DNA of 9,023 nucleotides from an uncultured Oscillospiraceae bacterium (GCA_934655935.1 CAKUHJ010000081.1:1-9023), one strand, 5' to 3'; shown: positions 1-6,192, counted from the stretch's first letter. The notes: generated by a model from the sequence alone, not told the origin. Numbers and translations: made by a program.

Positions 1-36
1 ACTTAAGGCCGCAGCAAAAGCCAACGGCACGACGCC
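1..36 (-). other. Probable further CRISPR spacer at the window edge
   Basis: These 36 bases precede the leftmost repeat and contain no repeat sequence. Their length equals the longest complete spacer in the array (36 bp). The adjoining repeat is undamaged, whereas the leader-distal last repeat of an array is often degenerate. I infer that this is a spacer whose other repeat lies just outside the window. It could instead be the start of the trailer. Confidence 0.5.
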
Positions 37-604
37 ATTTCAATCCACGCGCCCCTTGCGGGGCGCGACCGTTCGCGCCAAGCTCCAAAAAAAGAAAGAG
101 AACATTTCAATCCACGCGCCCCTTGCGGGGCGCGACCCATTCGCCGCAGGCGGCGACCTCCTCCTTCGTATTTCAATCCACGCGCCCCTTGCGGGGCGCG
201 ACTGGTACAGGCGTGGCGGCAGTTGACGCAAAAGCAATTTCAATCCACGCGCCCCTTGCGGGGCGCGACGCAGGGCTGCGAGTTTCAGCGCGACATCAGC
301 TGATTTCAATCCACGCGCCCCTTGCGGGGCGCGACTTTGAGCAGGTCGTTGGCATGGTCGACGACAATATTTCAATCCACGCGCCCCTTGCGGGGCGCGA
401 CAACAAAGCAACAAAATGTTGCTGCAGAACGAGGTATTTCAATCCACGCGCCCCTTGCGGGGCGCGACCCAAGTGCATGACCGTTTGGTTCGGCGTGGAG
501 ATCGATTTCAATCCACGCGCCCCTTGCGGGGCGCGACTCGCTCAAAATCGATTCACCCCCTTGCAAAATTGATTTCAATCCACGCGCCCCTTGCGGGGCG
601 CGAC
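37..604 (-). CRISPR. Type I-C CRISPR array, 9 repeats and 8 spacers visible
   Basis: Nine identical 33-bp repeats lie at 37-69, 104-136, 170-202, 237-269, 303-335, 369-401, 436-468, 505-537 and 572-604. Plus-strand copies begin ATTTCAATCCACGCG and end GGGGCGCGAC. Spacers are 34, 33, 34, 33, 33, 34, 36 and 34 bp, and no two are alike. On the minus strand the repeat starts GTCGC and ends GCGTGGATTGAAAT, the I-C pattern. It folds as an 8-bp stem (CGCGCCCC/GGGGCGCG) with a GCAA loop, leaving 11 bases (TGGATTGAAAT) 3' of the stem. This matches the 11-nt 5' handle known from Cas5c processing. Transcription is inferred to run on the minus strand from the leader at 605-776, so the repeat at 572-604 is leader-proximal and its spacer (538-571) the newest. 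Self-complementary repeats on both sides create spurious reading frames here. Confidence 0.98.
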
Positions 605-628
605 AGCAAATCTGACGAATTTTCATCG

Positions 629-638
629 GCAAATTTGC
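629..638. repeat. 10-bp palindrome in leader
   Basis: GCAAATTTGC is a perfect palindrome 34 bp from the leader-proximal repeat. It could be a binding site for a dimeric protein or part of the integration anchor. Palindromes of this size also arise by chance, so the role is unproven. Confidence 0.3.
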
Positions 639-669
639 GCAATCAGTACAAATTCATATCGCATATGCC

Positions 670-686
670 GCGCTTTTTGAAAGCGC
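670..686 (-). repeat. 7-bp hairpin in leader
   Basis: GCGCTTT at 670-676 and AAAGCGC at 680-686 pair with a 3-base loop. It sits in the middle of the leader and overlaps the tentative -35 element at 676-681. It could fold in DNA or RNA; no U-tract follows on the minus strand, so it does not look like a terminator. Confidence 0.35.
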
Positions 687-735
687 CAGACGCCGCGTAT
701 GGCGTGAGCTACGCAGAATATGCGCTTTTCACGGT

Positions 736-774
736 GCGAACCTGCCGGAAAAAATCTGGATACATCCGGTTCGC
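736..774 (-). repeat. Inverted repeat next to the cas2 stop
   Basis: GCGAACC (736-742) and GGTTCGC (768-774) form 7-bp arms around a 25-base loop, starting 2 bases beyond the cas2 stop. On the minus strand the loop carries GGATGTATCC followed by a run of six T (749-754). It might act as a weak end signal for the cas mRNA or as a leader element recognised during adaptation. I recall similar GCGAACC/GGTTCGC arms downstream of cas2 in other I-C loci, but this is from memory. Confidence 0.45.
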
Positions 775-776
775 AA

Positions 777-1067
777 TCAGATGATCAGCGCGCTTTCCGG
801 GGCATAGCCGGCTTTCGCGCCGAAGTGTTCAATGCGGGTTTCATATTTGTTTCCAAGATAATAAAACCGCAGGCTGTCCTTTTCCTCATCCATAATCTTG
901 CAAAGCTTATGCTGCAGCTGCCTGCACTGCGCTGCGTCGAGCAGGCATTCGAAGACCGAATTCTGCACGCGCTGGCCGTAATTGACGCACTGCTTCGCAA
1001 TCTGCCGCAGACGCCTGCGCCCGCCGGAATCCCCGGTATTCACGTCGTAAGTGATAAGCACCATCAT
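777..1067 (-). CDS. cas2: CRISPR-associated endoribonuclease/integrase subunit Cas2 (type I-C)
   Basis: Cas2 is the small dimer that bridges two Cas1 dimers in the spacer-integration complex. The 96-residue product starts MMVLITYDVNT, with a ferredoxin-like first strand and the conserved Asp at position 8. It continues with GQRVQNSVFEC (residues 31-41) and EEKDSLRFY, all typical of I-C Cas2, and 96 residues is the usual length. Two adjacent ATGs exist at 1067 and 1064; AAGGTG at 1074-1079 lies 6 or 9 bases upstream. I chose the first because it gives the usual family length. An open extension back to 1160 inside cas1 has no family resemblance. cas2 begins 10 bases after the cas1 stop and is the last cas gene before the leader, so it should be cotranscribed with cas1. 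Confidence 0.96.
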   Translation of the reverse strand: MMVLITYDVNTGDSGGRRRLRQIAKQCVNYGQRVQNSVFECLLDAAQCRQLQHKLCKIMDEEKDSLRFYYLGNKYETRIEHFGAKAGYAPESALII

Positions 1068-1077
1068 ATGCAGCACC

Positions 1078-2109
1078 TTACTTCCACAAGAACGGCGGGT
1101 ATGCGTCCAGATCGTCCCGCAGATAGCGTGCGAGCAGCAGCGCCTGCACATACGGTACAAGGCCCCACGCGAGCTTTTCCTTCAGATATGGATGCGTGAT
1201 CGTTTCGCGCTTGCGCTCCTGCCAGGCCTGCAGAAATTTCTTCCTTCCTGCGTCGCTCAGGAGAACGGCGCCGCTGTCCGTATGCGAAAAGTCCCCGGCC
1301 TGTATGACGCGGTTGTTGATGAGCGAGAGCGCGAATCGGTCGGCAAAGCATGGCCGGAGTTCTTCCATCAAATCAAGCGCCAGCGAGGTGCGCCCCGGGC
1401 GGTCGCGGTGCAGGAAGCCGACGTAGGCGTCCAGTCCGACAGCTTCCAGCGCGGCGGCGCAGTCGTTTCCAAGCAGACTGTACGCGAACGACAGCATTGC
1501 GTTCATGTTATCCAGCGGCGGCCGCCGGTTTCTTTCGCGGAAGAAAAAGTCTGCCTTGTTCTGCAGGATCATTTGATCAAATACGTCAAAATACGCCTTT
1601 GCGCCAAGGCCCTCGCTGCCGCGCAGAGATTCCATGGAAATCTCGTCGGCAACGATCGGGTACAGAGCCTTGATCTGGTCGATGGAGGCCTGCAGCTGGG
1701 CGGTATCCACGCGCAGCGCATGGTCGCGCTTGGTGCGCTCGATGCTCCATCTTGCGTTATGCAGCTTGCCGAAGATCATATTGCGCGCAATGCGGCAGCT
1801 CTGCGCCGGATCGTCTGCTGCGCGGTACTGCATCCGCCGCAGCAGAACATTTCCGTTCTCTTCGCCGACACTTCTGGCCAGGAACCGTCCGCTCGGCGTA
1901 CAGAAGGCCAGGCTGACGCCGCGCTTTGCGCAGCCGCCCATCAGGGCAGGCGAGGCGCCTGCATAGCTGAAGGAAAGGATTCCGCAGAGCGTATGCAAAG
2001 GAAAGCGCGCGACTTCCTGCTTTTCCCGGTTTACAACGACATTTTCGCCGTCGATGGTCAGAAAGGCGTCTTCGCTGGTGACGAACAGGGTATTGAGCAG
2101 CTTTCTCAT
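1078..2109 (-). CDS. cas1: CRISPR-associated integrase Cas1 (type I-C)
   Basis: Cas1 is the catalytic subunit that inserts prespacers into the leader-repeat junction. The 343-residue protein has the N-terminal beta domain (about residues 1-85) and a helical catalytic domain. The expected metal-binding residues are visible: Glu166 in SLRGSEG, His234 in GFLHRDRPGR, and Asp246 with Glu249 in SLALDLMEELRP. The sequence YRAADDP near residue 95 is also family-typical. The length is normal and no frameshift is seen. Its ATG overlaps the cas4 stop as ATGA (2106-2109), and GGAGG at 2117-2121 sits 7 bases upstream, so translation is probably coupled to cas4. Cas4, Cas1 and Cas2 together form the adaptation module; Cas4-Cas1 contact and PAM-directed prespacer trimming are known for I-C. 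Confidence 0.97.
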   Translation of the reverse strand: MRKLLNTLFVTSEDAFLTIDGENVVVNREKQEVARFPLHTLCGILSFSYAGASPALMGGCAKRGVSLAFCTPSGRFLARSVGEENGNVLLRRMQYRAADDPAQSCRIARNMIFGKLHNARWSIERTKRDHALRVDTAQLQASIDQIKALYPIVADEISMESLRGSEGLGAKAYFDVFDQMILQNKADFFFRERNRRPPLDNMNAMLSFAYSLLGNDCAAALEAVGLDAYVGFLHRDRPGRTSLALDLMEELRPCFADRFALSLINNRVIQAGDFSHTDSGAVLLSDAGRKKFLQAWQERKRETITHPYLKEKLAWGLVPYVQALLLARYLRDDLDAYPPFLWK

Positions 2110-2768
2110 GGCGCTTCCTCCATGCTTTCACGCAGATAGGCCTGCACGGAGCCGCTTTTCTGCAGGCGGGGCAGGCACAGCTCCTTGAGCGAGCATGCGC
2201 CGCAGGACTTTGTGGGCTTTACCTGCGGCGTGCGTCCGCGCCGGTAGAATTCGTGCATCTGCGCGGCGTCCGTGCGGACCTCCTCACGCAGATCCGGCGC
2301 GAAGGCTACGTGCAGACGGCGGCGCGGCTCCCCATAGAACAGCGCGCCAGAAGGAATTTCGCAGCAGAGCATTTCCTCCAGGCACATAGCCTGAGCGCAC
2401 AGCTGCAGTTCGTCGCAGCCGTTCTGCTTCGGCGATCCGCGCTTGTATTCAATCGGGTACGGCAGCCACAGGCCGTCTTTTTCCGCAAGCGGGACGCCGT
2501 GCATTTCATCGCGCCGAAACTCTACCACGTCGCATTGTCCGCTGAGGCCCATGGTCAGAGACTGTACACGCAGGCCGCGAACGGTCCATAGATCGCCTCT
2601 TGATTCGCGCAGCTGCTCGTTGTGCGCCCGTTCGTGCAGAAATTCACCCTCCACGGTCCGCAGATTTTCCGCCCACTGCTGCTCGATGTGGATCAGCGCC
2701 CACTGCCGGCGGCAGAAACGGAAGTGCTGCAGGCCGGAGATCATCAGGCACTCATCCGGCGTGTACAT
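2106..2768 (-). CDS. cas4: CRISPR-associated exonuclease Cas4 (RecB-like, Fe-S)
   Basis: Cas4 is a RecB-family nuclease that trims prespacers at the PAM and fixes their orientation when bound to Cas1. The 220-residue protein carries four Fe-S cluster cysteines: Cys19 (FRFCRRQW) and Cys189, Cys192, Cys198 (CGACSLKELC). RecB nuclease residues are His45 or His49 (EFLHERAH), Asp80 (SGQCDVVE), Glu107-X-Lys109 (PIEYKRG) and Gln122 (ELQLCAQ). The conserved start YTPDECLMISGLQHFRFC supports the ATG at 2768. AAAGGAG at 2775-2781 lies 6 bases before it, inside the end of cas7. The cas7 stop and this start share one base (TAATG). All catalytic residues seem present, so the enzyme should be active. Confidence 0.96.
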   Translation of the reverse strand: MYTPDECLMISGLQHFRFCRRQWALIHIEQQWAENLRTVEGEFLHERAHNEQLRESRGDLWTVRGLRVQSLTMGLSGQCDVVEFRRDEMHGVPLAEKDGLWLPYPIEYKRGSPKQNGCDELQLCAQAMCLEEMLCCEIPSGALFYGEPRRRLHVAFAPDLREEVRTDAAQMHEFYRRGRTPQVKPTKSCGACSLKELCLPRLQKSGSVQAYLRESMEEAP

Positions 2769-3655
2769 TACGATCTCCTTTCGCAGTGCACTCCTTTCGG
2801 CAGCGTGTCCGCCACATTGACGGTATAGTCCTGATAGCAGCGCGGAACTTCCACGCCTTCCTTTCGGGCGACCGTGACCGTGTCGAACAGCTTGTAGGCC
2901 GGCGCCTCGCCAAACTCCGAATCATGCTTGAAAATGATCAGTTCGCGCACTGCCATTTTGCCGCGCGCAGCGGAGTGATCGTTTTCAAACATGTTGAGGA
3001 TTGCTTGCCACAGAAGCTCCAGATCCTCTTCGGAGAAGCCGGTTGTTTTGCGGGCCAAATTGGCTGAAACAAAGCCTTCCGCGCGGTACAGGCCGTAGGG
3101 GACAATGTGCTTATTGCCCATCTCAGTTTTCTTGTTGCTGGCGTCGGCCTCCGTTGTGATTGCGACGCGGGTAATCGTGACCTCCTGCGGGACAACCGGA
3201 TCGACAGAACGGGCGAAGCTGAGCTGCACCGGTCCGCGAACCTGCCCGCAATTGAGCGCGCCTTTCACGAATGTCGTCATGACTGCGCCAAAGGTGCGGA
3301 CGTCGTAATAGTGCGCACACATCCAGTCCCGCAGTTTCCTGTCGATATCGGGATCGCTCTTCTTTGCATCCTTTAATTTCTCCGGCTTCACGCCGCAGGC
3401 TTTACAAGCTGCGGCGTCGGCGCTGTTGAGCGGTATCTCAGATTTTATGTAAATGTCGTACGCCGGATCGCCCTCTTTTACCATCTGCACATAATTGCGG
3501 ATCTTTCTTTTCAGGCAAACATCGGTCACAAGACCGTAGCCTGTTTCCGGATCGACACGCGGCATATTGCCCGCATCTGGGTCGCCGTTTGGGTTTCCGT
3601 TCTCCACATCAAACAAGACGACAAAATCATACCGGTTTTTGATAGGCTCATGCAT
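2768..3655 (-). CDS. cas7: Cascade backbone protein Cas7 (Csd2, type I-C)
   Basis: Cas7c (Csd2) forms the helical backbone that coats the crRNA spacer in the I-C Cascade. The 295-residue product has the family's RRM-like start (YDFVVLFDVENGNPNGDPD, residues 9-27), followed by GNMPRVDPETG and VTDVCLKRKIRNYV. Other family marks are DVRTFGAVM (118-126), KGALNCGQVRGPVQLSF (131-147) and EMGNKHIVPYGLY (178-190). The ATG at 3655 is chosen because homology begins there and a GGAGGA site in the cas8 tail precedes it. An open frame extends to 3721, but that part is antisense-free overlap with cas8 coding and lacks family character. It overlaps the cas8 end by 8 bases. Six or seven copies would be needed per complex, so strong translation from this site makes sense. 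Confidence 0.97.
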   Translation of the reverse strand: MHEPIKNRYDFVVLFDVENGNPNGDPDAGNMPRVDPETGYGLVTDVCLKRKIRNYVQMVKEGDPAYDIYIKSEIPLNSADAAACKACGVKPEKLKDAKKSDPDIDRKLRDWMCAHYYDVRTFGAVMTTFVKGALNCGQVRGPVQLSFARSVDPVVPQEVTITRVAITTEADASNKKTEMGNKHIVPYGLYRAEGFVSANLARKTTGFSEEDLELLWQAILNMFENDHSAARGKMAVRELIIFKHDSEFGEAPAYKLFDTVTVARKEGVEVPRCYQDYTVNVADTLPKGVHCERRS

Positions 3656-4022
3656 TTTCTTCTTCCTCCTTATCCTTCTTTTCATAGCGCTTTTGCGTCT
3701 GGTGATAGTAGCCGATTTCAAACGCCCCCTGCTCCGGCAGCGTCATGCGCGCCGGATATGGCTGTGTCAGCTTCCACATCAACTCTGTGAGCTGCCGACT
3801 GTAGAAAATCTTGCTGCTTTGCCCCAGCTTTTGCAGATGTTTCTGCGCCAGCTTTATGAGCGTAGGAAATACGACGGAAGGCGTTGCGCAGGCCGAATTA
3901 AAATATTTATCCTTGATGGTTGTGCTGATGCCGGGATTTGCTGCATCCTGCACGGCCTCCAGAACAGCAAACAGTCGTCCAAGTACATAGGGCTGATAGC
4001 AGCTTTGTTCATTCAATTCCAT
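3648..4022 (-). CDS. cas11c: Small Cascade subunit Cas11c, from internal start in cas8c
   Basis: Several I-C systems are known to make a separate Cas11 small subunit from an internal start near the 3' end of cas8c. Here Met469 of Cas8c (ATG at 4022) is preceded by GGGAGG at 4031-4036 with an 8-base gap, as good as any gene-start site in this operon. The product would be 124 residues, beginning MELNEQSCYQPYVLGRLFAV. It is mainly helical and ends in a lysine/glutamate-rich tail, as expected for a small subunit lying along the belly of Cascade and holding the non-target strand. The frame and stop are those of cas8c. The family rule is established; its operation here is inferred from the ribosome site, length and composition. 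Confidence 0.78.
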   Translation of the reverse strand: MELNEQSCYQPYVLGRLFAVLEAVQDAANPGISTTIKDKYFNSACATPSVVFPTLIKLAQKHLQKLGQSSKIFYSRQLTELMWKLTQPYPARMTLPEQGAFEIGYYHQTQKRYEKKDKEEEENA

Positions 4023-5426
4023 TGTCAATACCTCCCTTGGAACCAGCGTCGACGCGTTTCGCGTATAATAGGCTTTCAGAATCGCGGCTTTTCCTCGTGT
4101 AATCGTATGCTCGGCACGAATACGGAGCGTTACGCCGTTCAAAAGCGTAGCCGGATAGCGGCCTCCGGTCAGAACTGCGCGCAGGAGATCACCGGCAAGC
4201 TGCGGAGCTGGATCGCTGTACTTTCCGTCAGACCCCCGTCGGGCCGTTTCCCGCGCCAGCTCCCACACGGACAGTCTTGCACGCGTGTCGAAGGAAGGCC
4301 GAACGATTTCAAGCGCGACCTCGTGTGCACGAACATGTGCGGCAAACTGCCTCAGACTGTCGCGCAGGAAAAAGCGGACGGACAGACGCGCAGCGTTTGG
4401 CGCAAGGCCGAGAAAATAGACGTGCTGCTCCGGCAGGAGCGTTTGCTCCAGAAACTCACACGCCTGTCCTTTTGCCAGAAGTGCCAGCGCCCGGCTGACG
4501 TCCTCGTCCTGTACGCCTGAATCTGCCGGAATGCCGAACAGTGCCATCGTACCAAGGTCGGCATAGGCTGTTCCAGCGTTTTCTGCCCAGCAGACAACGG
4601 TTGTGTCGCCAAGTATTTTGCAGTGCTTCCGGTCGGCCAGCAGTGCGTTCAGCGCTGTGGTGTAGGCGAAGGCAGCATATTCGCAGACCGGCGCATTTTC
4701 TCCCTGCTCATGGCCATAGGAGCAGAATGCAGGCGCATTGAAGGAAACGAGGCTGGCTCCGGAGCTTTGCGCGCCCTGGACGCCCTTGACGGAGGGATGC
4801 GTCAGCGCAGTCCGGCCTGCTTGACCGGTAATCAGGCACTGCATGACCGGCGCGTTCGCATTGCCTGCGGCGTAATATTGCTCCCACACGGACTGTATCT
4901 GCGCGTCCTGCGTAACCGGATGCCGGCCTGTGCCATCATCATAGCAGAACAGAAAATTTGCATTTCCGGTCACGTCAGCCCAACGACTTTGCAGCAGCGG
5001 GTGGGAAGGCGCAAGTTCCGGCTTCCATGTGTCAAAGAAGGCGAGCACAGCCTTTGCCGCCGGATTGTCCAGACCGTCCAGAAGCTGGTGATGCAAAGCT
5101 GCGCATGCTTTGAAGCAGTCCCTGGAGCGTTCAGGCTTTCCCTTTTCATCTGCTCCAAAAATATAGCTGGAATTATCACAGAGAAAATTTGCCTCGATGC
5201 CTGAGGAGCGCAGCTTATGCGCCGGAACGCACATTGCCTGCGGCAGGAGCGCCTGCTTTTTTCCTGAGGCTGTCAGTTCCCGGTTATCAATCACGTCAAC
5301 CAAGGCGCCGGAATCATCAATTTCCAGCAGAAAACTCACCTTGAACGTGTCATCCCAGCCCACATCGGAGATTTTTCCCCTGCGGTGCTGCTCCTCGTAG
5401 TATGCTGTCAGGGCCTGCAGAATCAT
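3648..5426 (-). CDS. cas8c: Cascade large subunit Cas8c (Csd1, type I-C)
   Basis: Cas8c (Csd1) is the large Cascade subunit that reads the PAM and starts target-strand unwinding. The 592-residue product begins MILQALTAYYEEQ, a start typical of Csd1, and continues with WDDTFKVSFLLEID near residue 25. It contains HPSVKGVQGAQSSGASLVSFNAPAFCSY around residues 212-239, split here only for description, and ends in a helical, highly charged tail (KKDKEEEENA). Length is in the normal range. The ATG at 5426 overlaps the cas5 stop as ATGA, and GGAGG lies 7 bases upstream; the open frame back to 5639 is cas5 coding in another frame. The 3' end overlaps cas7 by 8 bases. The last 124 codons have their own ribosome site and should also be made separately as Cas11c. 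Confidence 0.95.
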   Translation of the reverse strand: MILQALTAYYEEQHRRGKISDVGWDDTFKVSFLLEIDDSGALVDVIDNRELTASGKKQALLPQAMCVPAHKLRSSGIEANFLCDNSSYIFGADEKGKPERSRDCFKACAALHHQLLDGLDNPAAKAVLAFFDTWKPELAPSHPLLQSRWADVTGNANFLFCYDDGTGRHPVTQDAQIQSVWEQYYAAGNANAPVMQCLITGQAGRTALTHPSVKGVQGAQSSGASLVSFNAPAFCSYGHEQGENAPVCEYAAFAYTTALNALLADRKHCKILGDTTVVCWAENAGTAYADLGTMALFGIPADSGVQDEDVSRALALLAKGQACEFLEQTLLPEQHVYFLGLAPNAARLSVRFFLRDSLRQFAAHVRAHEVALEIVRPSFDTRARLSVWELARETARRGSDGKYSDPAPQLAGDLLRAVLTGGRYPATLLNGVTLRIRAEHTITRGKAAILKAYYTRNASTLVPREVLTMELNEQSCYQPYVLGRLFAVLEAVQDAANPGISTTIKDKYFNSACATPSVVFPTLIKLAQKHLQKLGQSSKIFYSRQLTELMWKLTQPYPARMTLPEQGAFEIGYYHQTQKRYEKKDKEEEENA

Positions 5427-6067
5427 GTGACCACCTCCACATTCCGGCAGTCCAGCACGCCGCGTTCCAATTTGGCCCGGAAGAACTGCGGCTTGACGTC
5501 CTGTGGATCGGTATAGTCCAGATCGTAAAGCATCCAACCAAGCTCCTGCGTCAGTTCGATGACCGGGATTGCGCTGCCGCTCCATTCGCGGAAGCTTGCC
5601 GCGAATTCCCGGCAGCCAAAATATGGCGTATGATAGCACTGCCCTTTTGCCAGCCTCCGGCGAAGAATATCCTGAAATTTCCCCGGATTGTCCCCCGGTG
5701 CAGCCTTACCGGTCAGGTCAAAGTGGCACTCAATTACATAGTGGACATTCTGCAGAATCATGGAGGCCCGCTGCTGAATCTCCTGTGGGGTGTACAGGGA
5801 TGGAGTCCGGCCGCCCTTTGCCGCGCTGAATGCCGCTGATGCCGAAAACGTTGACCTTACCTCGTTGCGCCGGATATTTGTAAAACGGATGGGATTCAGA
5901 AGATAGATGCGGTCAATGGAGTACCGCAGCCCGGGGTGCCAGTAGATGGCTTCTACCAGTCCGCGCGCAGCGGATGGAGTTATGACGTCATAGCTGACGC
6001 GCTCGGTTTTCATTTCCGGTCTTGAAAAGCAGGCATAGCTGCCCCAGACCTCAATCAGCATGGACAT
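5423..6067 (-). CDS. cas5c: Pre-crRNA processing protein Cas5c (Cas5d, type I-C)
   Basis: In I-C, which lacks Cas6, Cas5c cuts pre-crRNA at the repeat hairpin base and then stays on the 5' handle in Cascade. The 214-residue protein starts MSMLIEVWGSYACFSRPE and shows SYDVITPSAARGLVEAIYW (residues 25-43), LLNPIRF (56-62), NVHYVIECHFDL (107-118) and GQCYHTPYFGCREF (142-155), all family-typical. Tyr42 aligns with catalytic Tyr46 of the Bacillus halodurans enzyme and Lys130 with Lys116; the next residue, His117 there, is Phe131 here. The ATG at 6067 is preferred over that at 6061 because AGGAGGTG lies about 8 bases before it. An in-frame ATG at 6133 would add 22 residues but lacks a ribosome site. 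It is the first gene after the promoter at 6164-6192 and overlaps cas8c by ATGA. Confidence 0.95.
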   Translation of the reverse strand: MSMLIEVWGSYACFSRPEMKTERVSYDVITPSAARGLVEAIYWHPGLRYSIDRIYLLNPIRFTNIRRNEVRSTFSASAAFSAAKGGRTPSLYTPQEIQQRASMILQNVHYVIECHFDLTGKAAPGDNPGKFQDILRRRLAKGQCYHTPYFGCREFAASFREWSGSAIPVIELTQELGWMLYDLDYTDPQDVKPQFFRAKLERGVLDCRNVEVVT

Positions 6068-6120
6068 GGGCACCACCTCCTTTCCAGCTGCGCTCGAATA
6101 ATCGCATTTTCTCTCACAGC

Positions 6121-6139
6121 ATCCACGCTCCATTTCAAT
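6121..6139 (-). promoter_or_regulatory. CRISPR-handle-like segments in the cas5c 5' UTR
   Basis: On the plus strand ATCCACGC (6121-6128) and ATTTCAAT (6132-6139) are each identical to 8 bases of the repeat (ATTTCAATCCACGC), but in swapped order with TCC between. In the mRNA they read ATTGAAAT then GCGTGGAT, about 55-75 bases before the cas5c start and after the predicted transcription start. They cover the crRNA 5' handle and the stem-handle junction. A GC hairpin like that of the repeat is absent. They may be a regulatory target for Cas5c/Cascade, a degenerate repeat relic, or chance. Confidence 0.3.
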
Positions 6140-6151
6140 TAATGATTTATT
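6137..6151. repeat. Direct repeat copy A downstream of the cas5c promoter
   Basis: AATTAATGATTTATT matches copy B at 6267-6281 at 14 of 15 bases. It lies just downstream of the predicted transcription start, where a bound repressor would block initiation, and it overlaps the handle-like ATTTCAAT by three bases. Confidence 0.4.
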
Positions 6152-6163
6152 TAATATAGTGGA

Positions 6164-6192
6164 ATTATAACTATTTACTTGCAACATGTCAA
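6164..6192 (-). promoter_or_regulatory. Consensus sigma-70/sigma-A promoter for cas5c-cas2
   Basis: On the minus strand TTGACA (6187-6192) and TATAAT (6164-6169) are both exact consensus hexamers with an ideal 17-base spacer (6170-6186). Transcription would start near 6157, leaving a 5' UTR of about 90 bases before the cas5c ATG. This gives the Cascade and adaptation genes a promoter separate from cas3. An additional isolated TATAAT lies at 6220-6225 with no -35 match. Confidence 0.85.

Larger units (their letters stand above)
605..776 (-). promoter_or_regulatory. CRISPR leader between cas2 and the array
   Basis: This 172-bp non-coding stretch separates the cas2 stop from the leader-proximal repeat, the normal I-C position for the leader that drives array transcription and directs Cas1-Cas2 insertion. 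It holds an inverted repeat next to cas2 (736-774), a 7-bp hairpin (670-686), a weaker inverted repeat ACGCC/GGCGT (690-694 and 701-705) and a 10-bp palindrome (629-638). A weak minus-strand promoter can be drawn: TTCAAA at 676-681 and TATGAA at 653-658 with a 17-base spacer, each matching 4 of 6 consensus positions. It overlaps the 7-bp hairpin. Leader status is inferred from position and gene order; the promoter is tentative. Confidence 0.8.

Noticed and set aside
137..169. Palindrome GCCGCAGGCGGC inside a spacer as a regulatory site
   Set aside because: It lies wholly within a spacer and most likely reflects the source DNA.
40..632. Several reading frames on both strands across 40-784 with repeated peptides such as RAPQGARGLK and SRPARGAWIE
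   Set aside because: They are translations of the CRISPR repeats and spacers and have no ribosome sites; such proteins are a known annotation artefact.
1068..1160. N-terminal extension of cas2 back to 1160
   Set aside because: The extra 31 residues are cas1 coding in another frame; the family start, length and ribosome site fit 1067.
1051..2139. Long plus-strand open frame of 362 codons antisense to cas1
   Set aside because: It lies exactly opposite cas1, shows no recognisable family or ribosome site, and is explained by codon bias of cas1.
3656..3721. N-terminal extension of cas7 back to 3721
   Set aside because: It is the cas8c 3' end in another frame; family homology starts at MHEPIKNRYDF and the ribosome site fits 3655.
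3567..4520. Long plus-strand open frame of 317 codons antisense to cas8c and cas7
   Set aside because: It is a shadow of the cas8c coding strand, with no family resemblance and no promoter or ribosome site.
5427..5639. N-terminal extension of cas8c back to 5639
   Set aside because: It overlaps cas5c coding and lacks Csd1 character; the ATGA junction and ribosome site favour 5426.
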